A stretch of 64,000 nucleotides of DNA from Winogradskyella endarachnes (GTDB lineage: Bacteria; Bacteroidota; Bacteroidia; Flavobacteriales; Flavobacteriaceae), in the NCBI RefSeq assembly GCF_009741275.1, contig NZ_WOWS01000003.1, forward strand, positions 62,001-126,000. The letters run 5' to 3'. A program made the translations under genes and the position numbers. This document shows positions 26,859-35,387 of this stretch, piece by piece (position 1 is the stretch's first letter; each line of letters opens with the position of its first letter). A model generated the notes under the pieces. The model had not been told where the DNA came from. It was given only the letters and a program-made list of their open reading frames with translations, and did not search any database.

Positions 26859-27512
26859 TTGATAAGAAAACAAATCATAAAGCCATGGACTATTAATTTC
26901 ATGGCTTTTTTTGTGCTTTTTGTTTTGAGTATAACAACTGTAGATGCTCAGAATATTATAGAAAAGATAGTACAATTAGATGATATTACATCAATTGCTA
27001 TTAACGGAAATGATATATTTAATATTTCCGTTTCAACTTCAAAAACAGATAAAATTAAAATTGCTTCAACTTTAGATGGTGAGTACCAAAACGATTTTCA
27101 GATTGTTGTACATGAAGAAAAATCTACTTTAAAGCTAAGCTTAGAGCACGTATCCTTAGAAGAAATACCAGATGATAAACGTAACGCGCATAAAGTCATT
27201 GCAGCCACATTGCATATTGAAATTCCAGAATCTCTTAACGTAAATATTCTTAGTGATATTGGTTCTGTTAACTTATTAGGCACTTTTAATGTGCTAAATG
27301 TTGAATTATTACGAGGACAACTCAATATAAAAGGAAAAGTTAAAACAGCAACTGTAAATACGTTAGACGGAAATATTCACGTTATTACTAATAGTGCAAC
27401 AATTGAAGCAAATTCTAATCATGGAGAAATAGAATTAGATGAATTTTCTAATACAATTTCTATTTGGAGATTGACTTCAATTCATGGTGATATTAAAGTA
27501 ATAAATAGCTAA
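26859..27512 (+). CDS. Secreted protein with a DUF4097-like beta-helix pattern
   Basis: The protein is 217 residues from a TTG start at 26859, which supplies the basic N-region (RKQIIK) before the hydrophobic signal core; cleavage is likely after VDAQ. An internal ATG at 26901 would start inside the signal with no positive charge, so TTG is preferred. After the signal, short repeating beta strands occur (LNVNILSDIGSVNLLG, LNIKGKVKTATVN, GEIELDEFSN, HGDIKV) like those in DUF4097 or head-GIN-domain proteins. No catalytic motif is seen and no function is known. The pseudogene follows 6 nt later, so the two were probably one operon. Confidence 0.6.
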   Translation: MIRKQIIKPWTINFMAFFVLFVLSITTVDAQNIIEKIVQLDDITSIAINGNDIFNISVSTSKTDKIKIASTLDGEYQNDFQIVVHEEKSTLKLSLEHVSLEEIPDDKRNAHKVIAATLHIEIPESLNVNILSDIGSVNLLGTFNVLNVELLRGQLNIKGKVKTATVNTLDGNIHVITNSATIEANSNHGEIELDEFSNTISIWRLTSIHGDIKVINS

Positions 27513-27518
27513 TTATAT

Positions 27519-28305
27519 ATGAGAAACTTAATATTAACTTTTTTATTAATTCTAATTAGTTTCTCAACAAATGCCCAAGCCAACGATACCGAAGCCGCCT
27601 TATATAATGTAGGTTTTGGAGCTGAGTTTGGTACTGTAGGAGCAATAATCAATAAATCTCCAGATGAGCCTTTAGGTAAAGTGATTAAAAAATCGTTGTG
27701 GCAAGGTGCATTAGGTGGTTATATCACTTTTGAAAGTAAACGGATTTTAAGAGAAGCGAGAAGCAAGAGCAATGGGAATATTTTTGGGCTGCAAAATTGG
27801 TAAACTCGGCAGGCACTTCTATTAAAGAAAATGCAGCTCTAAACAAAAATTTTTACGACAGATGGCATTTAAATATTGGTTTTAGTAGACTAGAATTTAA
27901 TACAAAAGACAAGTTCTCTGTAAAATATAAATTGATGCCAGTAGCATTTGTTTATAATGTATATGCTCTTTTTCGATATAAATTTGAATTAAAGCATAGT
28001 TTGCGTGTAGGCGAGTTTGTTTATTCAATTAATCGAAGATTAGAAAATAGTAATTATGATGAAATTGTGGCTTCTTCTACGGCTGGCTATATGATTTTTC
28101 TATTTTTAACACTTACCTTAATAAGCCATTAACAAAATGGTCAGCAAAAAACAAGTCAGTTAATTGGATAAATGAACACCTTTATACAGAATATCATTAT
28201 TTAATTTTAAGACCACTTTATATATTTGAGACAAATAATGCTAATAGGTATTTTGATAATTTCTTTGAGCATGAGGCTGGTTATTTTGGTGGGAATTTAA
28301 ATTAG
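27519..28305 (+). pseudogene. Secreted-protein pseudogene broken by two frameshifts
   Basis: Three overlapping reading frames together read as one protein. The first (27519-27803) gives a signal peptide (ending STNAQ) and a conserved-looking GALGGYITFESKR. The second becomes coding before its nominal start, near 27745-27797 (EQWEYFWAAKLVNSAGTS), and runs to 28132. The third is open from 28063 to the TAG at 28303-28305 (DFSIFNTYLNKPLTKW, then FDNFFEHEAGYFGG). Codons in each section look coding, and the hand-over points lie near 27735-27760 and 28065-28110. The pattern recalls an uncharacterised flavobacterial family with a NSAGTSI segment and an NTYLNKPL segment. The simplest reading is a decayed gene; sequencing errors at two sites cannot be excluded. 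Confidence 0.75.
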
Positions 28306-28320
28306 TTATAAATATAATCC

Positions 28321-28328
28321 TATTTTTG
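28321..28328 (+). promoter_or_regulatory. -7 promoter box for lspA
   Basis: TATTTTTG matches TAnnTTTG, 17 nt before the lspA ATG. The -33 element is unclear. A separate promoter here fits the separation of lspA from the ileS/dksA-like genes. Confidence 0.45.
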
Positions 28329-28345
28329 TTTTTCAAATTTTTTAG

Positions 28346-28960
28346 ATGTCTTTAAAAAAAGCCTCAATACTCATACTCATAATACTTCTGATTGATCAAA
28401 TCAGTAAAATTTACATAAAAACTCATTTTCAGTTGGGTGAAGATGTTACTGTTTTTTCTTGGTTTCATATTACATTTATAGAAAATGATGGTATGGCTTG
28501 GGGAACAAAATTGAGTGATTTCACAACCTTAATTTCAGACCGTTCTGCAAAGCTTATTTTAACTTTATTTAGAATTATTGCGGTTACAGGTATTGCCTTT
28601 TGGTTACTAGATGTTATTAAAAAGCAAAAATCTAAAACGTTAATATTTGCAATCTCTATAATATTTGCTGGTGCTTTAGGTAATATTATAGATTCTGTGG
28701 TTTATGGTGTGTTGTTCAGTGATAGCATAATGCAAGTGGCTACATTTTTACCAGAAGGAGGTGGTTATGAAAAGGTTTTTCATGGTAATGTAGTAGACAT
28801 GTTACATTTTCCACTGTGGAGAGGTGTGTTGCCAGAATGGTTACCATTAGTTGGAGGTAAGATGTTTTCGTTCTTTGACCCTGTTTTTAACGTAGCAGAT
28901 GTTGCTATAAGTACAGGTATTGGAATACTTATAGTATTTAATAAAAAAGCCTTTAAATAA
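28346..28960 (+). CDS. lspA: Lipoprotein signal peptidase (signal peptidase II)
   Basis: LspA removes signal peptides from prolipoproteins after acylation of the lipobox Cys, in the inner membrane. The 204-residue protein has four membrane segments and the conserved blocks DQISK (17-21), FIENDGMAWG (44-53) and GNIID (112-116). The catalytic aspartates are expected to be Asp151 (GNVVDMLHF) and Asp185 (FNVADVAIS). It is about 40 residues longer than the E. coli enzyme because of an insertion between GNIID and the first catalytic Asp, which seems common in Bacteroidota. Its substrates in this window include the SGNH, DUF4270, GldD, M23 and choice-of-anchor-J lipoproteins. It converges with the response-regulator gene 8 nt away. 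Confidence 0.96.
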   Translation: MSLKKASILILIILLIDQISKIYIKTHFQLGEDVTVFSWFHITFIENDGMAWGTKLSDFTTLISDRSAKLILTLFRIIAVTGIAFWLLDVIKKQKSKTLIFAISIIFAGALGNIIDSVVYGVLFSDSIMQVATFLPEGGGYEKVFHGNVVDMLHFPLWRGVLPEWLPLVGGKMFSFFDPVFNVADVAISTGIGILIVFNKKAFK

Positions 28961-28968
28961 AAAAGAGG

Positions 28969-29379
28969 TTATGCTGTTTTGTTAAATACAGCTTCTAACT
29001 CATCAATTTTTACGGGTTTAATAAGGTAGTTTTGCACAGAAGATAAAGATTTTGCTTTCTCTATATCTATTGCATTTATAGAAGAACTAACAACGTATAG
29101 TGTTATTGGGCTATTAAATTTATTCTTAATTTTTGTAAATCGTTCTAGAAATTCCCAACCATCCATTACTGGCATATTAAGGTCAAGTAGAATAACCTCA
29201 GGTAATTGTTCTTTATCAAAATTTTGAAGTAATGTTTCAAAATAATCTATACCTTCTTTACCGTCTTTAAAGATAAGAAGATGGTCACAGAGTTTTTTAG
29301 TTTCTATAATTCTTCTTACTAGGTTAACATAGATTTTATCGTCATCTATAATACAGGCTAGTTTTATTTTTTTATTCAT
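28969..29379 (-). CDS. Single-domain response regulator (CheY-like receiver)
   Basis: The 136-residue receiver domain has no output domain. The acidic cluster Asp12-Asp13-Asp14, phosphoacceptor Asp66 (LLDLNMPVMDG) and Lys121 (YLIKPV) are all in place. It should accept phosphate from the histidine kinase encoded 5 nt upstream in the same operon. Single-domain regulators act by protein contacts or in phosphorelays; the target is not evident. Receivers of this type (IIDDDKIY start, NMPVMDGWEFLE) are frequent next to PAS kinases in flavobacteria. Confidence 0.93.
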   Translation of the reverse strand: MNKKIKLACIIDDDKIYVNLVRRIIETKKLCDHLLIFKDGKEGIDYFETLLQNFDKEQLPEVILLDLNMPVMDGWEFLERFTKIKNKFNSPITLYVVSSSINAIDIEKAKSLSSVQNYLIKPVKIDELEAVFNKTA

Positions 29380-29384
29380 TATAA

Positions 29385-30509
29385 TTAAAATTTTATTGTG
29401 AAAGTTGTACCAATATTGGGTTCACTTTCTGCAAATATCTCACCATTTAAAGATTCAATTTGGTTTTTTGTTATAAACAAACCAATGCCTCTTGCGTCTG
29501 CATTATAGTGAAATGTTTTATACATTCCAAAAAGTTTGTCGCCAAATTTATCCATATCTATACCAGAGCCATTATCTGAGATTTTTAATACAACCCTATC
29601 ATGGTTTTTAAAATCTCTAGTAGTACTGATATTAATTATTGGATTTCGGTCTTTATGCTTGTATTTAATAGCATTGGTAATTAAATTTAAAAAAATACTA
29701 TCTAAATAAGCCGGAATATATTTAATACATTTTGCTTTACTAAAATCTGAATTTATAATGACGTTATTGTTTTCTATGATTTGATTAACCGAAGTTTTAA
29801 CCTGTTCTAAAGTATCTTCAAAATTAACTGTAACCCTAAGCTGATTAGAATTGGTTTGTATAGAAACTACTTCGTTTAAATGTTCTATGGTGGTATTTAA
29901 ACTCTCGGATACATGAGATATGTTATCTAGAAGTTCTAGTTTTTCTTGTAGAGTGTCTAAGTCGTTTATAAGCTGTACTATTAAGGTTAAATTACTAGAG
30001 TGCGACCTTAAGTTATGAGAAACGATATGAGCAAAATTGAATAATCTAGAGTTTTGTGATGCTACAATTTCTGAAGCTTTTTCTAAATTTATTTCTTTTT
30101 GAATGATGTAGTCTATATCTTGAAAAATACCACGTACGCCAATAATTTTTTCGTCCTTATTATACACAGGTTTGCCAATGGCTCTAGCCCAAAATTTCCT
30201 TTTGTTTGCGGTTAACATTAATACTTCAGTATCAAAAGCAATGCCTGAAAGTGCACATTCTGAAAACGTATTAGCTATAAAAGCATGATGCTCTTCTGCA
30301 AATAAAGACATAGCTGTTTTTAGCGATGGCATAAAATCAGATGAATATTCTAATAGATTTCTAGTAATATCATCCCAGTAACTTTTCTTATTTTCATAAT
30401 CTATATACCAACTTCCTGTAGAGGTGAGAAGGGCAGATTCGCGATAGTTAAAGTTATCGTCCTCCAAATTTTCGTTAGGTATAAAATGCCTCTTAAGGTT
30501 AGATTCCAT
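29385..30509 (-). CDS. PAS-domain sensor histidine kinase
   Basis: The 374-residue kinase has no membrane segments and is probably cytoplasmic. A PAS domain covers about 25-135 (GSWYIDYENKKSYW to VRGIFQDIDY). It is followed by a dimerisation/phosphoacceptor helix with HIVSHNLRSHSSNL (His165), an N-box NLITNAIKYKHKD, a G1 box ISDNGSGIDMDKFG and a G2 box ARGIGLFITKNQIE. The H-box has His-Ser where most kinases have Pro after HxLR, a variant I associate with flavobacterial PAS kinases. The response regulator follows after 5 nt. The signal sensed by PAS cannot be deduced. Confidence 0.93.
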   Translation of the reverse strand: MESNLKRHFIPNENLEDDNFNYRESALLTSTGSWYIDYENKKSYWDDITRNLLEYSSDFMPSLKTAMSLFAEEHHAFIANTFSECALSGIAFDTEVLMLTANKRKFWARAIGKPVYNKDEKIIGVRGIFQDIDYIIQKEINLEKASEIVASQNSRLFNFAHIVSHNLRSHSSNLTLIVQLINDLDTLQEKLELLDNISHVSESLNTTIEHLNEVVSIQTNSNQLRVTVNFEDTLEQVKTSVNQIIENNNVIINSDFSKAKCIKYIPAYLDSIFLNLITNAIKYKHKDRNPIINISTTRDFKNHDRVVLKISDNGSGIDMDKFGDKLFGMYKTFHYNADARGIGLFITKNQIESLNGEIFAESEPNIGTTFTIKF

Positions 30510-30623
30510 CGTGCTATAGTAAGTTAGAACTCAGATTTTGGGGTCAATATGAATACTTGAGGTTGCAAGATATGAAAAATTTACAGTTTATCTGCATTAT
30601 ATGTACTTTAACGATGATTATTT

Positions 30624-31190
30624 TTAACTAAATTGATAAACTTTTTCAGTGGTAACACAAAAGTCTAATTGTATATCGTTTATTGAGGTATCTATAATTT
30701 CAGTTTCGGGTTCAAAAAAGGATAAACCAATTTTTATGGTTTCGGGTTTACATGCTTCTAAAAAACGATCATAAAATCCTTTGCCATAGCCAACTCTATG
30801 ACCTTTACTATCAAAAGCTAAAAGAGGAATAAAAACAACTTCTAATTGCTTAGATTGAATTTCTATACCATCTACTGGTTCTGGTATATTGTAGCTGTTT
30901 TTTTTAATTGATGTATTGTCGGTAAGTAAAAAATGAGACATGCTATAATCTTCAAAATTACTTTTAGAAATAACAATGTGCTTGTCTTTTCCGGCTAAAA
31001 TATTTAAGATATAATCCGTGTTAATTTCCTTTTGTTCTTCTATAGTTAAAAAGATGTGGTAAAAATCCTTATTCCAAATGTCTAGAGATAATAACTGATT
31101 GGCAATGGTTAAGCTATAATCATCAATTTGGTGTTCCGTTAACGCTTGCCTTAAAGCTTTATATTTCTTTCTTAGGTCTGCTTTTGTCAC
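30624..31190 (-). CDS. 5-formyltetrahydrofolate cyclo-ligase
   Basis: This enzyme converts 5-formyl-THF to 5,10-methenyl-THF with ATP, rescuing a dead-end folate. The 188-residue protein has the N-terminal basic segment KADLRKKYKALRQAL and the C-terminal signature GHRVGYGKGFYDRF. Length and motifs match the YgfA/MTHFS family. Its start overlaps the stop of the AstE-like gene by 4 nt (ATGA), so it is translationally coupled as last gene of the rimB-rimK-AstE-like operon. Whether folate metabolism is functionally linked to that operon is unknown. Confidence 0.95.
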   Translation of the reverse strand: MTKADLRKKYKALRQALTEHQIDDYSLTIANQLLSLDIWNKDFYHIFLTIEEQKEINTDYILNILAGKDKHIVISKSNFEDYSMSHFLLTDNTSIKKNSYNIPEPVDGIEIQSKQLEVVFIPLLAFDSKGHRVGYGKGFYDRFLEACKPETIKIGLSFFEPETEIIDTSINDIQLDFCVTTEKVYQFS

Positions 31191-32155
31191 TGTTTTACTT
31201 TTGTAGAGATATGAAAAATGGCATCACCTTGATAAATAATAGGTGATTCATTAATATTAATTATATAACCGTCGTTTGGCGCTTTTACAAAGTGATTAAA
31301 ACTTCCGTAAGGGTCAGTTATATTGCCTATATCATCACCTTTTTTTACTTTAGAGTTAATTGTAATTGTGGCTTTAAACATACCAGAATATTTAGCTCTT
31401 ATCCATTTGCTTTCTAAAAGATGAATACAGTCTTGTTTTGGCTGCGATACTTTAAATTTTCTGTTCAGCATACCAAGATGATTTAAAACACGTTTGGTAC
31501 CATTAACGGCTGTATTTGTAATGGTATTATCAATACTGGCTGATTTTCCACCTTCAAATAATAACGTAGGTATGCCTAATTTATGGCATGTGTTTCTAAA
31601 CGATTTATTTAGATTTTTGGAGTAAAAAACAAATGGAGCTCCAAATACATTAGCGAGCTCGTCTAGTGTTTTTTCGTTCTTTATAATTCTAATTTGCGCC
31701 GCATTGTAACGGTCTGCACCACCTGTATGAAAATCTAAAACCAAATTAGCGTGTGGTAATATTTCTGTTACCAATTTAAACGCAACTCTACTTGCTAATG
31801 AGCCGCCTCTAATACCAGGGAAAACACGGTTTAAATCGCGACCGTCTGGAAATTCACGATTCATATTTAAAAACCCAAATACATTGATAACTGGGACACA
31901 AATAATGGTTCCTCTTTTAGGTTTGTTAATGCCTTTAGAGATAATTTGGCGTACAATTTCTACACCATTAACTTCGTCACCATGTATGCCAGCTGTTATT
32001 AAAACGGTTGGCCCAGGTTTTTTAGAGCGCTCAATTATTACAGGGACATCAATGGTGTTTTGAGTGTGTAGTTTTGCTACATTAAAACTAACCTGTGCGC
32101 TTTCTCCTAATGCAACCTCTTTACCTAAAATATGTAAAACGTCTTTTTCGCTCAT
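31187..32155 (-). CDS. Succinylglutamate desuccinylase/aspartoacylase-family zinc hydrolase
   Basis: The 322-residue protein belongs to the AstE/AspA group of M14-type zinc carboxypeptidases. The zinc ligands are His58 and Glu61 (GIHGDE) and His143 (LDFHTGG). A C-terminal beta domain (about 240-320) resembles a barrel-sandwich fold. Family members cleave amide bonds of N-acyl amino acids or terminal amino acids. The context is telling: rimK lies 29 nt upstream and rimB just before it. A plausible role is trimming glutamates added by RimK or supplying free amino acid, but this is inference from neighbourhood. It is not part of an arginine succinyltransferase pathway here, since no other ast genes are present. 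Confidence 0.88.
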   Translation of the reverse strand: MSEKDVLHILGKEVALGESAQVSFNVAKLHTQNTIDVPVIIERSKKPGPTVLITAGIHGDEVNGVEIVRQIISKGINKPKRGTIICVPVINVFGFLNMNREFPDGRDLNRVFPGIRGGSLASRVAFKLVTEILPHANLVLDFHTGGADRYNAAQIRIIKNEKTLDELANVFGAPFVFYSKNLNKSFRNTCHKLGIPTLLFEGGKSASIDNTITNTAVNGTKRVLNHLGMLNRKFKVSQPKQDCIHLLESKWIRAKYSGMFKATITINSKVKKGDDIGNITDPYGSFNHFVKAPNDGYIININESPIIYQGDAIFHISTKVKQ

Positions 32156-32184
32156 AATAAAATTGTAATATAAACTAGAATTTA

Positions 32185-33057
32185 TTACTTACTACGTTCA
32201 ATAAAAGTAATAATTGCTCTGGCTATATTTTTTTCTGTAGCAGCTTCAATACCTTCTAGTCCAGGTGTTGAATTCACTTCTAGTAACAATGGTCCGCGTT
32301 CAGATTGTAGCATGTCTACTCCACAAACTGGGAGTTTTAAAACTTTGGCAGCATTCATGGCTAATTTAAGTTCGTCTGAATTTAATTTTATAATGTTGGC
32401 AGAACCACCTCTGTGCAAGTTAGATCTAAACTCGCCTTCTTTACCTTGGCGTTTCATGGCACCAACCACTTTACCATCTACCACCAATGCTCTTAAATCT
32501 GCACCTTTTGCTTCTTTTATAAATTCTTGTACAATAACTCTTGCTTGCAAACCATTAAAAGCTTCTAAAACGGATTCGGCTGCGTTTTTACTTTCTGCTA
32601 ATACAACGCCAAGTCCTTGTGTGCCTTCTAGTAACTTAATAATTACAGGTGTTCCGCCAACGTGCTCAATAACTTCTTCTACATCTCTAGAATAATTTGT
32701 AAAAACAGTTTTTGGCATACCAATTCCGGCTTTACTTAACCGTTGTAAACTTTTTAGTTTATCTCTAGATCTTAAAATAGCCTCAGAAGAAGCAATTGTA
32801 AATACACCCATTTCTTCAAACTGCCTTACAACTGCACAACCATAAAACGTTACAGAAGCTCCAATTCTTGGTATAATGGCATCAACATAATCTAAATAAC
32901 GATCTTTATAATAGATAGATGGTTTTTCTTTTTCTATTATAATATCACATTTTAGAGGGTCAATAATCTCTACAAAATGGTTTCGTTTTTCAGCCTCTTC
33001 AACAAGCCGTCTTGTTGAGTAAAGTTCTGGATTTCTAGAAAGAATTACTATGTTCAT
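32185..33057 (-). CDS. rimK: RimK-family ATP-grasp glutamate ligase
   Basis: RimK adds glutamates to the C terminus of ribosomal protein S6 using ATP. The 290-residue protein is the usual length. It begins [18 protein letters not shown] and has the ATP-grasp landmarks [11 protein letters not shown] (about 101-111), [11 protein letters not shown] (nucleotide loop), [13 protein letters not shown], and the metal site [13 protein letters not shown]. Its start overlaps the end of rimB by 4 nt, so the two are translationally coupled. RimB and the AstE-like hydrolase beside it suggest a system that both builds and removes the tail. Other substrates than S6 are possible. Confidence 0.94.
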   Translation of the reverse strand: MNIVILSRNPELYSTRRLVEEAEKRNHFVEIIDPLKCDIIIEKEKPSIYYKDRYLDYVDAIIPRIGASVTFYGCAVVRQFEEMGVFTIASSEAILRSRDKLKSLQRLSKAGIGMPKTVFTNYSRDVEEVIEHVGGTPVIIKLLEGTQGLGVVLAESKNAAESVLEAFNGLQARVIVQEFIKEAKGADLRALVVDGKVVGAMKRQGKEGEFRSNLHRGGSANIIKLNSDELKLAMNAAKVLKLPVCGVDMLQSERGPLLLEVNSTPGLEGIEAATEKNIARAIITFIERSK

Positions 33058-33488
33058 TTAACTTTAGTTTGTTTAAAGGATTGGTTATCTAAATCTACAT
33101 CAACTAAAAATTTGTTTTTTAAAAATTGGCGACCTATTAATACTGGAAACCTCATGTCTTCTCTAGTGCTTAAAGTTAAGTTAATCTTATAGCTTTTTCC
33201 AAAGAAAATAACGGTTGTTTTAATTTTATAGCGGTTTTCTTTATGCCCGTTACTACTTTTTACATCAGTATACGTATAGGTGTTAAAAACTACTTCTTCA
33301 CTTTTAAAATTAGGATGTTCTTTACTGTAAAAAATACAATACAATTTGCCATCAACTTCTCTAATTTTTGAGCAGTGAATGGCAGACGTATAAGCGCCTG
33401 TGTCTATTTTAACATCAATGGTGTTAAGTTTTAATTCGGGAAAATCTACTTTATCTACACGTCCCAAAATTTTTTTTATCATCAGCAT
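33054..33488 (-). CDS. rimB: RimB-like retropepsin-fold protease (annotated elsewhere as ATP-dependent zinc protease)
   Basis: The 144-residue protein carries an aspartic-protease-like Asp-Thr-Gly-Ala motif ([13 protein letters not shown], Asp29). Further conserved blocks are a basic [11 protein letters not shown] segment and [10 protein letters not shown]. This is the RimB/DUF785 type, which in Pseudomonas is encoded with rimK and helps control S6 glutamylation. It is first in the operon; its stop overlaps the rimK start by 4 nt. A -7-like box (TATCTTTCG on the minus strand, near 33505-33513) lies 17 nt before the start. Initiation could also be at the second Met (codon 3). Confidence 0.9.
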   Translation of the reverse strand: MLMIKKILGRVDKVDFPELKLNTIDVKIDTGAYTSAIHCSKIREVDGKLYCIFYSKEHPNFKSEEVVFNTYTYTDVKSSNGHKENRYKIKTTVIFFGKSYKINLTLSTREDMRFPVLIGRQFLKNKFLVDVDLDNQSFKQTKVK

Positions 33489-33557
33489 AATTTTTAAAAA
33501 GAGGCGAAAGATAGGATAAGTTTAAATACTTGTAACTTTAAATTTAGAACTTTTATT

Positions 33558-33565
33558 TACCTTTG
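33558..33565 (+). promoter_or_regulatory. -7 promoter box for uvrC, 5 nt before ATG
   Basis: TACCTTTG matches TAnnTTTG and ends 5 nt before the uvrC start codon, implying a transcript with almost no leader. A TTG lies upstream, but at 25 nt, so the -33 element is weak. Confidence 0.5.
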
Positions 33566-33570
33566 GTTAT

Positions 33571-35364
33571 ATGCCAGAATCTCCCTTAGAAATACAAATA
33601 AAAACCTTACCACATCAACCTGGTGTTTATCAATATTTTGATGTTGATGAGCGTTTAATCTATGTAGGTAAAGCTAAAGATATAAAAAAGCGAGTTAGCA
33701 GTTACTTTAATAAGCATCACGATTATGGTAAAACCCGTGTATTAGTTAAAAACATTGCCTCTGTAAAACATATTGTAGTAGAAACCGAAAACGATGCTTT
33801 GCTTTTAGAAAATAATCTTATAAAAAAGTATAAGCCAAAATACAATGTTCTACTAAAAGATGATAAATCGTATCCTTGGATTTGTATTAAAAAGGAACGG
33901 TTTCCTAGAGTGTTTCCAACAAGACGGGTTATAAAAGATGGTTCAGAGTATTTTGGGCCTTACACAAGTATGAAAACCGTAAAAACACTTTTAGGCTTAA
34001 TAAAAGGGTTGTACCAATTACGGACTTGTAACTATGATTTGTCTGAATCTAAAATTGAAGCAGGTAAGTATAAAGTCTGTTTAGAATATCATTTAGGAAA
34101 TTGTAAAGGTGCTTGTGAAGGCTATGAAACGGAAGAAGAATACCAAGCAAATATTATAGCTATTAGAGAAATTTTAAAAGGAAATTTTAAAGATTCATTA
34201 CAACAATTTAAAATTCAGATGCGTCAGCATGCCGAAGCAATGCAGTTTGAAGATGCTCAAAAAATAAAAGAAAAACTTGAAGTTTTAGAAAACTACCAAG
34301 CTAAATCTACTATTGTAAACCCTAAAATTAGCAATGTAGATGTGTTTTCTATTGTAAGTGATGAAACTTATGCTTATGTTAATTTTTTACAGCTTAGTTA
34401 CGGTTCAATAATAAGGTCGCATACGCTAGAATTAAAGAAGAAATTACAAGAATCTGATACTGATTTATTAGAGCTAGCAATTATAGAAATTAGGCAGCGT
34501 TTTAATTCTACTTCAAAGGAAATTTACGTGCCTTTTAAAGTAAATTTAGGAAATGACTTAAAGATAACAGTGCCGAAACTTGGCGATAAAAAAAGTATCC
34601 TAGATTTATCAATTAGAAATGCGAAGTATTTTAGAATGGATAAATTTAAACAGGTAAAACTTGTAGATCCAGATAGGCATGCTAATAGAATTATGGCACA
34701 GATGAAAGCAGATTTGCGTTTGTCTGAAGAGCCAAGACATATTGAGTGTTTTGATAATTCTAATATACAAGGTACAAACCCAGTCGCTGCGTGTGTAGTG
34801 TTTAAAAACGGAAAACCGAGTAAAAAAGATTATCGCCATTTTAATATAAAAACGGTTGAAGGTCCAGATGATTTTGCATCTATGGAAGAAGTGGTTTATA
34901 GACGTTACAAACGTTTGCTTGAAGAAGCGCAGCCCTTACCACAACTTATTATTATAGATGGAGGAAAAGGTCAGTTATCTTCTGCGTTAAAAAGTTTAGA
35001 TGTTTTAGGATTACGAGGAAAAATCGCTATTATTGGTATAGCTAAGCGTTTAGAGGAGTTGTTTTATCCAGAAGATCCAATTCCGTTATATTTAGATAAG
35101 AAAAGTGAAACCTTAAAAATAATACAACAATTAAGAAATGAAGCCCATCGTTTTGGTATAGAACATCATAGAAATAGAAGAAGTAAAGGTGCTTTAACAA
35201 CTGAGTTAGAAAATATTTCTGGTGTTGGAGAGCAAACCATTGTAGATTTAATGAAACAGTTTAAAACCGTAAAACGGATTGCTAATGCAAAATTAGACGA
35301 ACTCGAGGCTGTTGTAGGTGTTTCTAGAGCTAATAAAGTTTATAATTATTATCATAAGGAATAG
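33571..35364 (+). CDS. uvrC: Excinuclease ABC subunit C
   Basis: UvrC makes both incisions during nucleotide excision repair with UvrAB. The 597-residue protein has the N-terminal GIY-YIG nuclease (LPHQPGVYQYFD and IYVGKAKDIKKR), a Cys-rich segment (CNYDLSE, CLEYHLGNCKGAC), a UvrB-contacting UVR motif (MQFEDAQKIKEKLEVLE), the RNase-H-like second nuclease (HIECFDNSNIQGT, IIIDGGKGQL) and a C-terminal helix-hairpin-helix (ISGVGEQTIVDLMKQF). Length and order are normal. The patatin gene follows after 23 nt in the same direction. The start has a promoter box so close that the mRNA may be leaderless. Confidence 0.98.
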   Translation: MPESPLEIQIKTLPHQPGVYQYFDVDERLIYVGKAKDIKKRVSSYFNKHHDYGKTRVLVKNIASVKHIVVETENDALLLENNLIKKYKPKYNVLLKDDKSYPWICIKKERFPRVFPTRRVIKDGSEYFGPYTSMKTVKTLLGLIKGLYQLRTCNYDLSESKIEAGKYKVCLEYHLGNCKGACEGYETEEEYQANIIAIREILKGNFKDSLQQFKIQMRQHAEAMQFEDAQKIKEKLEVLENYQAKSTIVNPKISNVDVFSIVSDETYAYVNFLQLSYGSIIRSHTLELKKKLQESDTDLLELAIIEIRQRFNSTSKEIYVPFKVNLGNDLKITVPKLGDKKSILDLSIRNAKYFRMDKFKQVKLVDPDRHANRIMAQMKADLRLSEEPRHIECFDNSNIQGTNPVAACVVFKNGKPSKKDYRHFNIKTVEGPDDFASMEEVVYRRYKRLLEEAQPLPQLIIIDGGKGQLSSALKSLDVLGLRGKIAIIGIAKRLEELFYPEDPIPLYLDKKSETLKIIQQLRNEAHRFGIEHHRNRRSKGALTTELENISGVGEQTIVDLMKQFKTVKRIANAKLDELEAVVGVSRANKVYNYYHKE

Positions 35365-35387
35365 AACAATTCATTTGTTTATAGCTA

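Noticed and set aside
32312..32695. Plus-strand open frame of 127 codons opposite rimK
   Set aside because: Antisense shadow of a confidently identified ATP-grasp ligase; Ser/Pro/Thr-rich composition is an antisense artefact.
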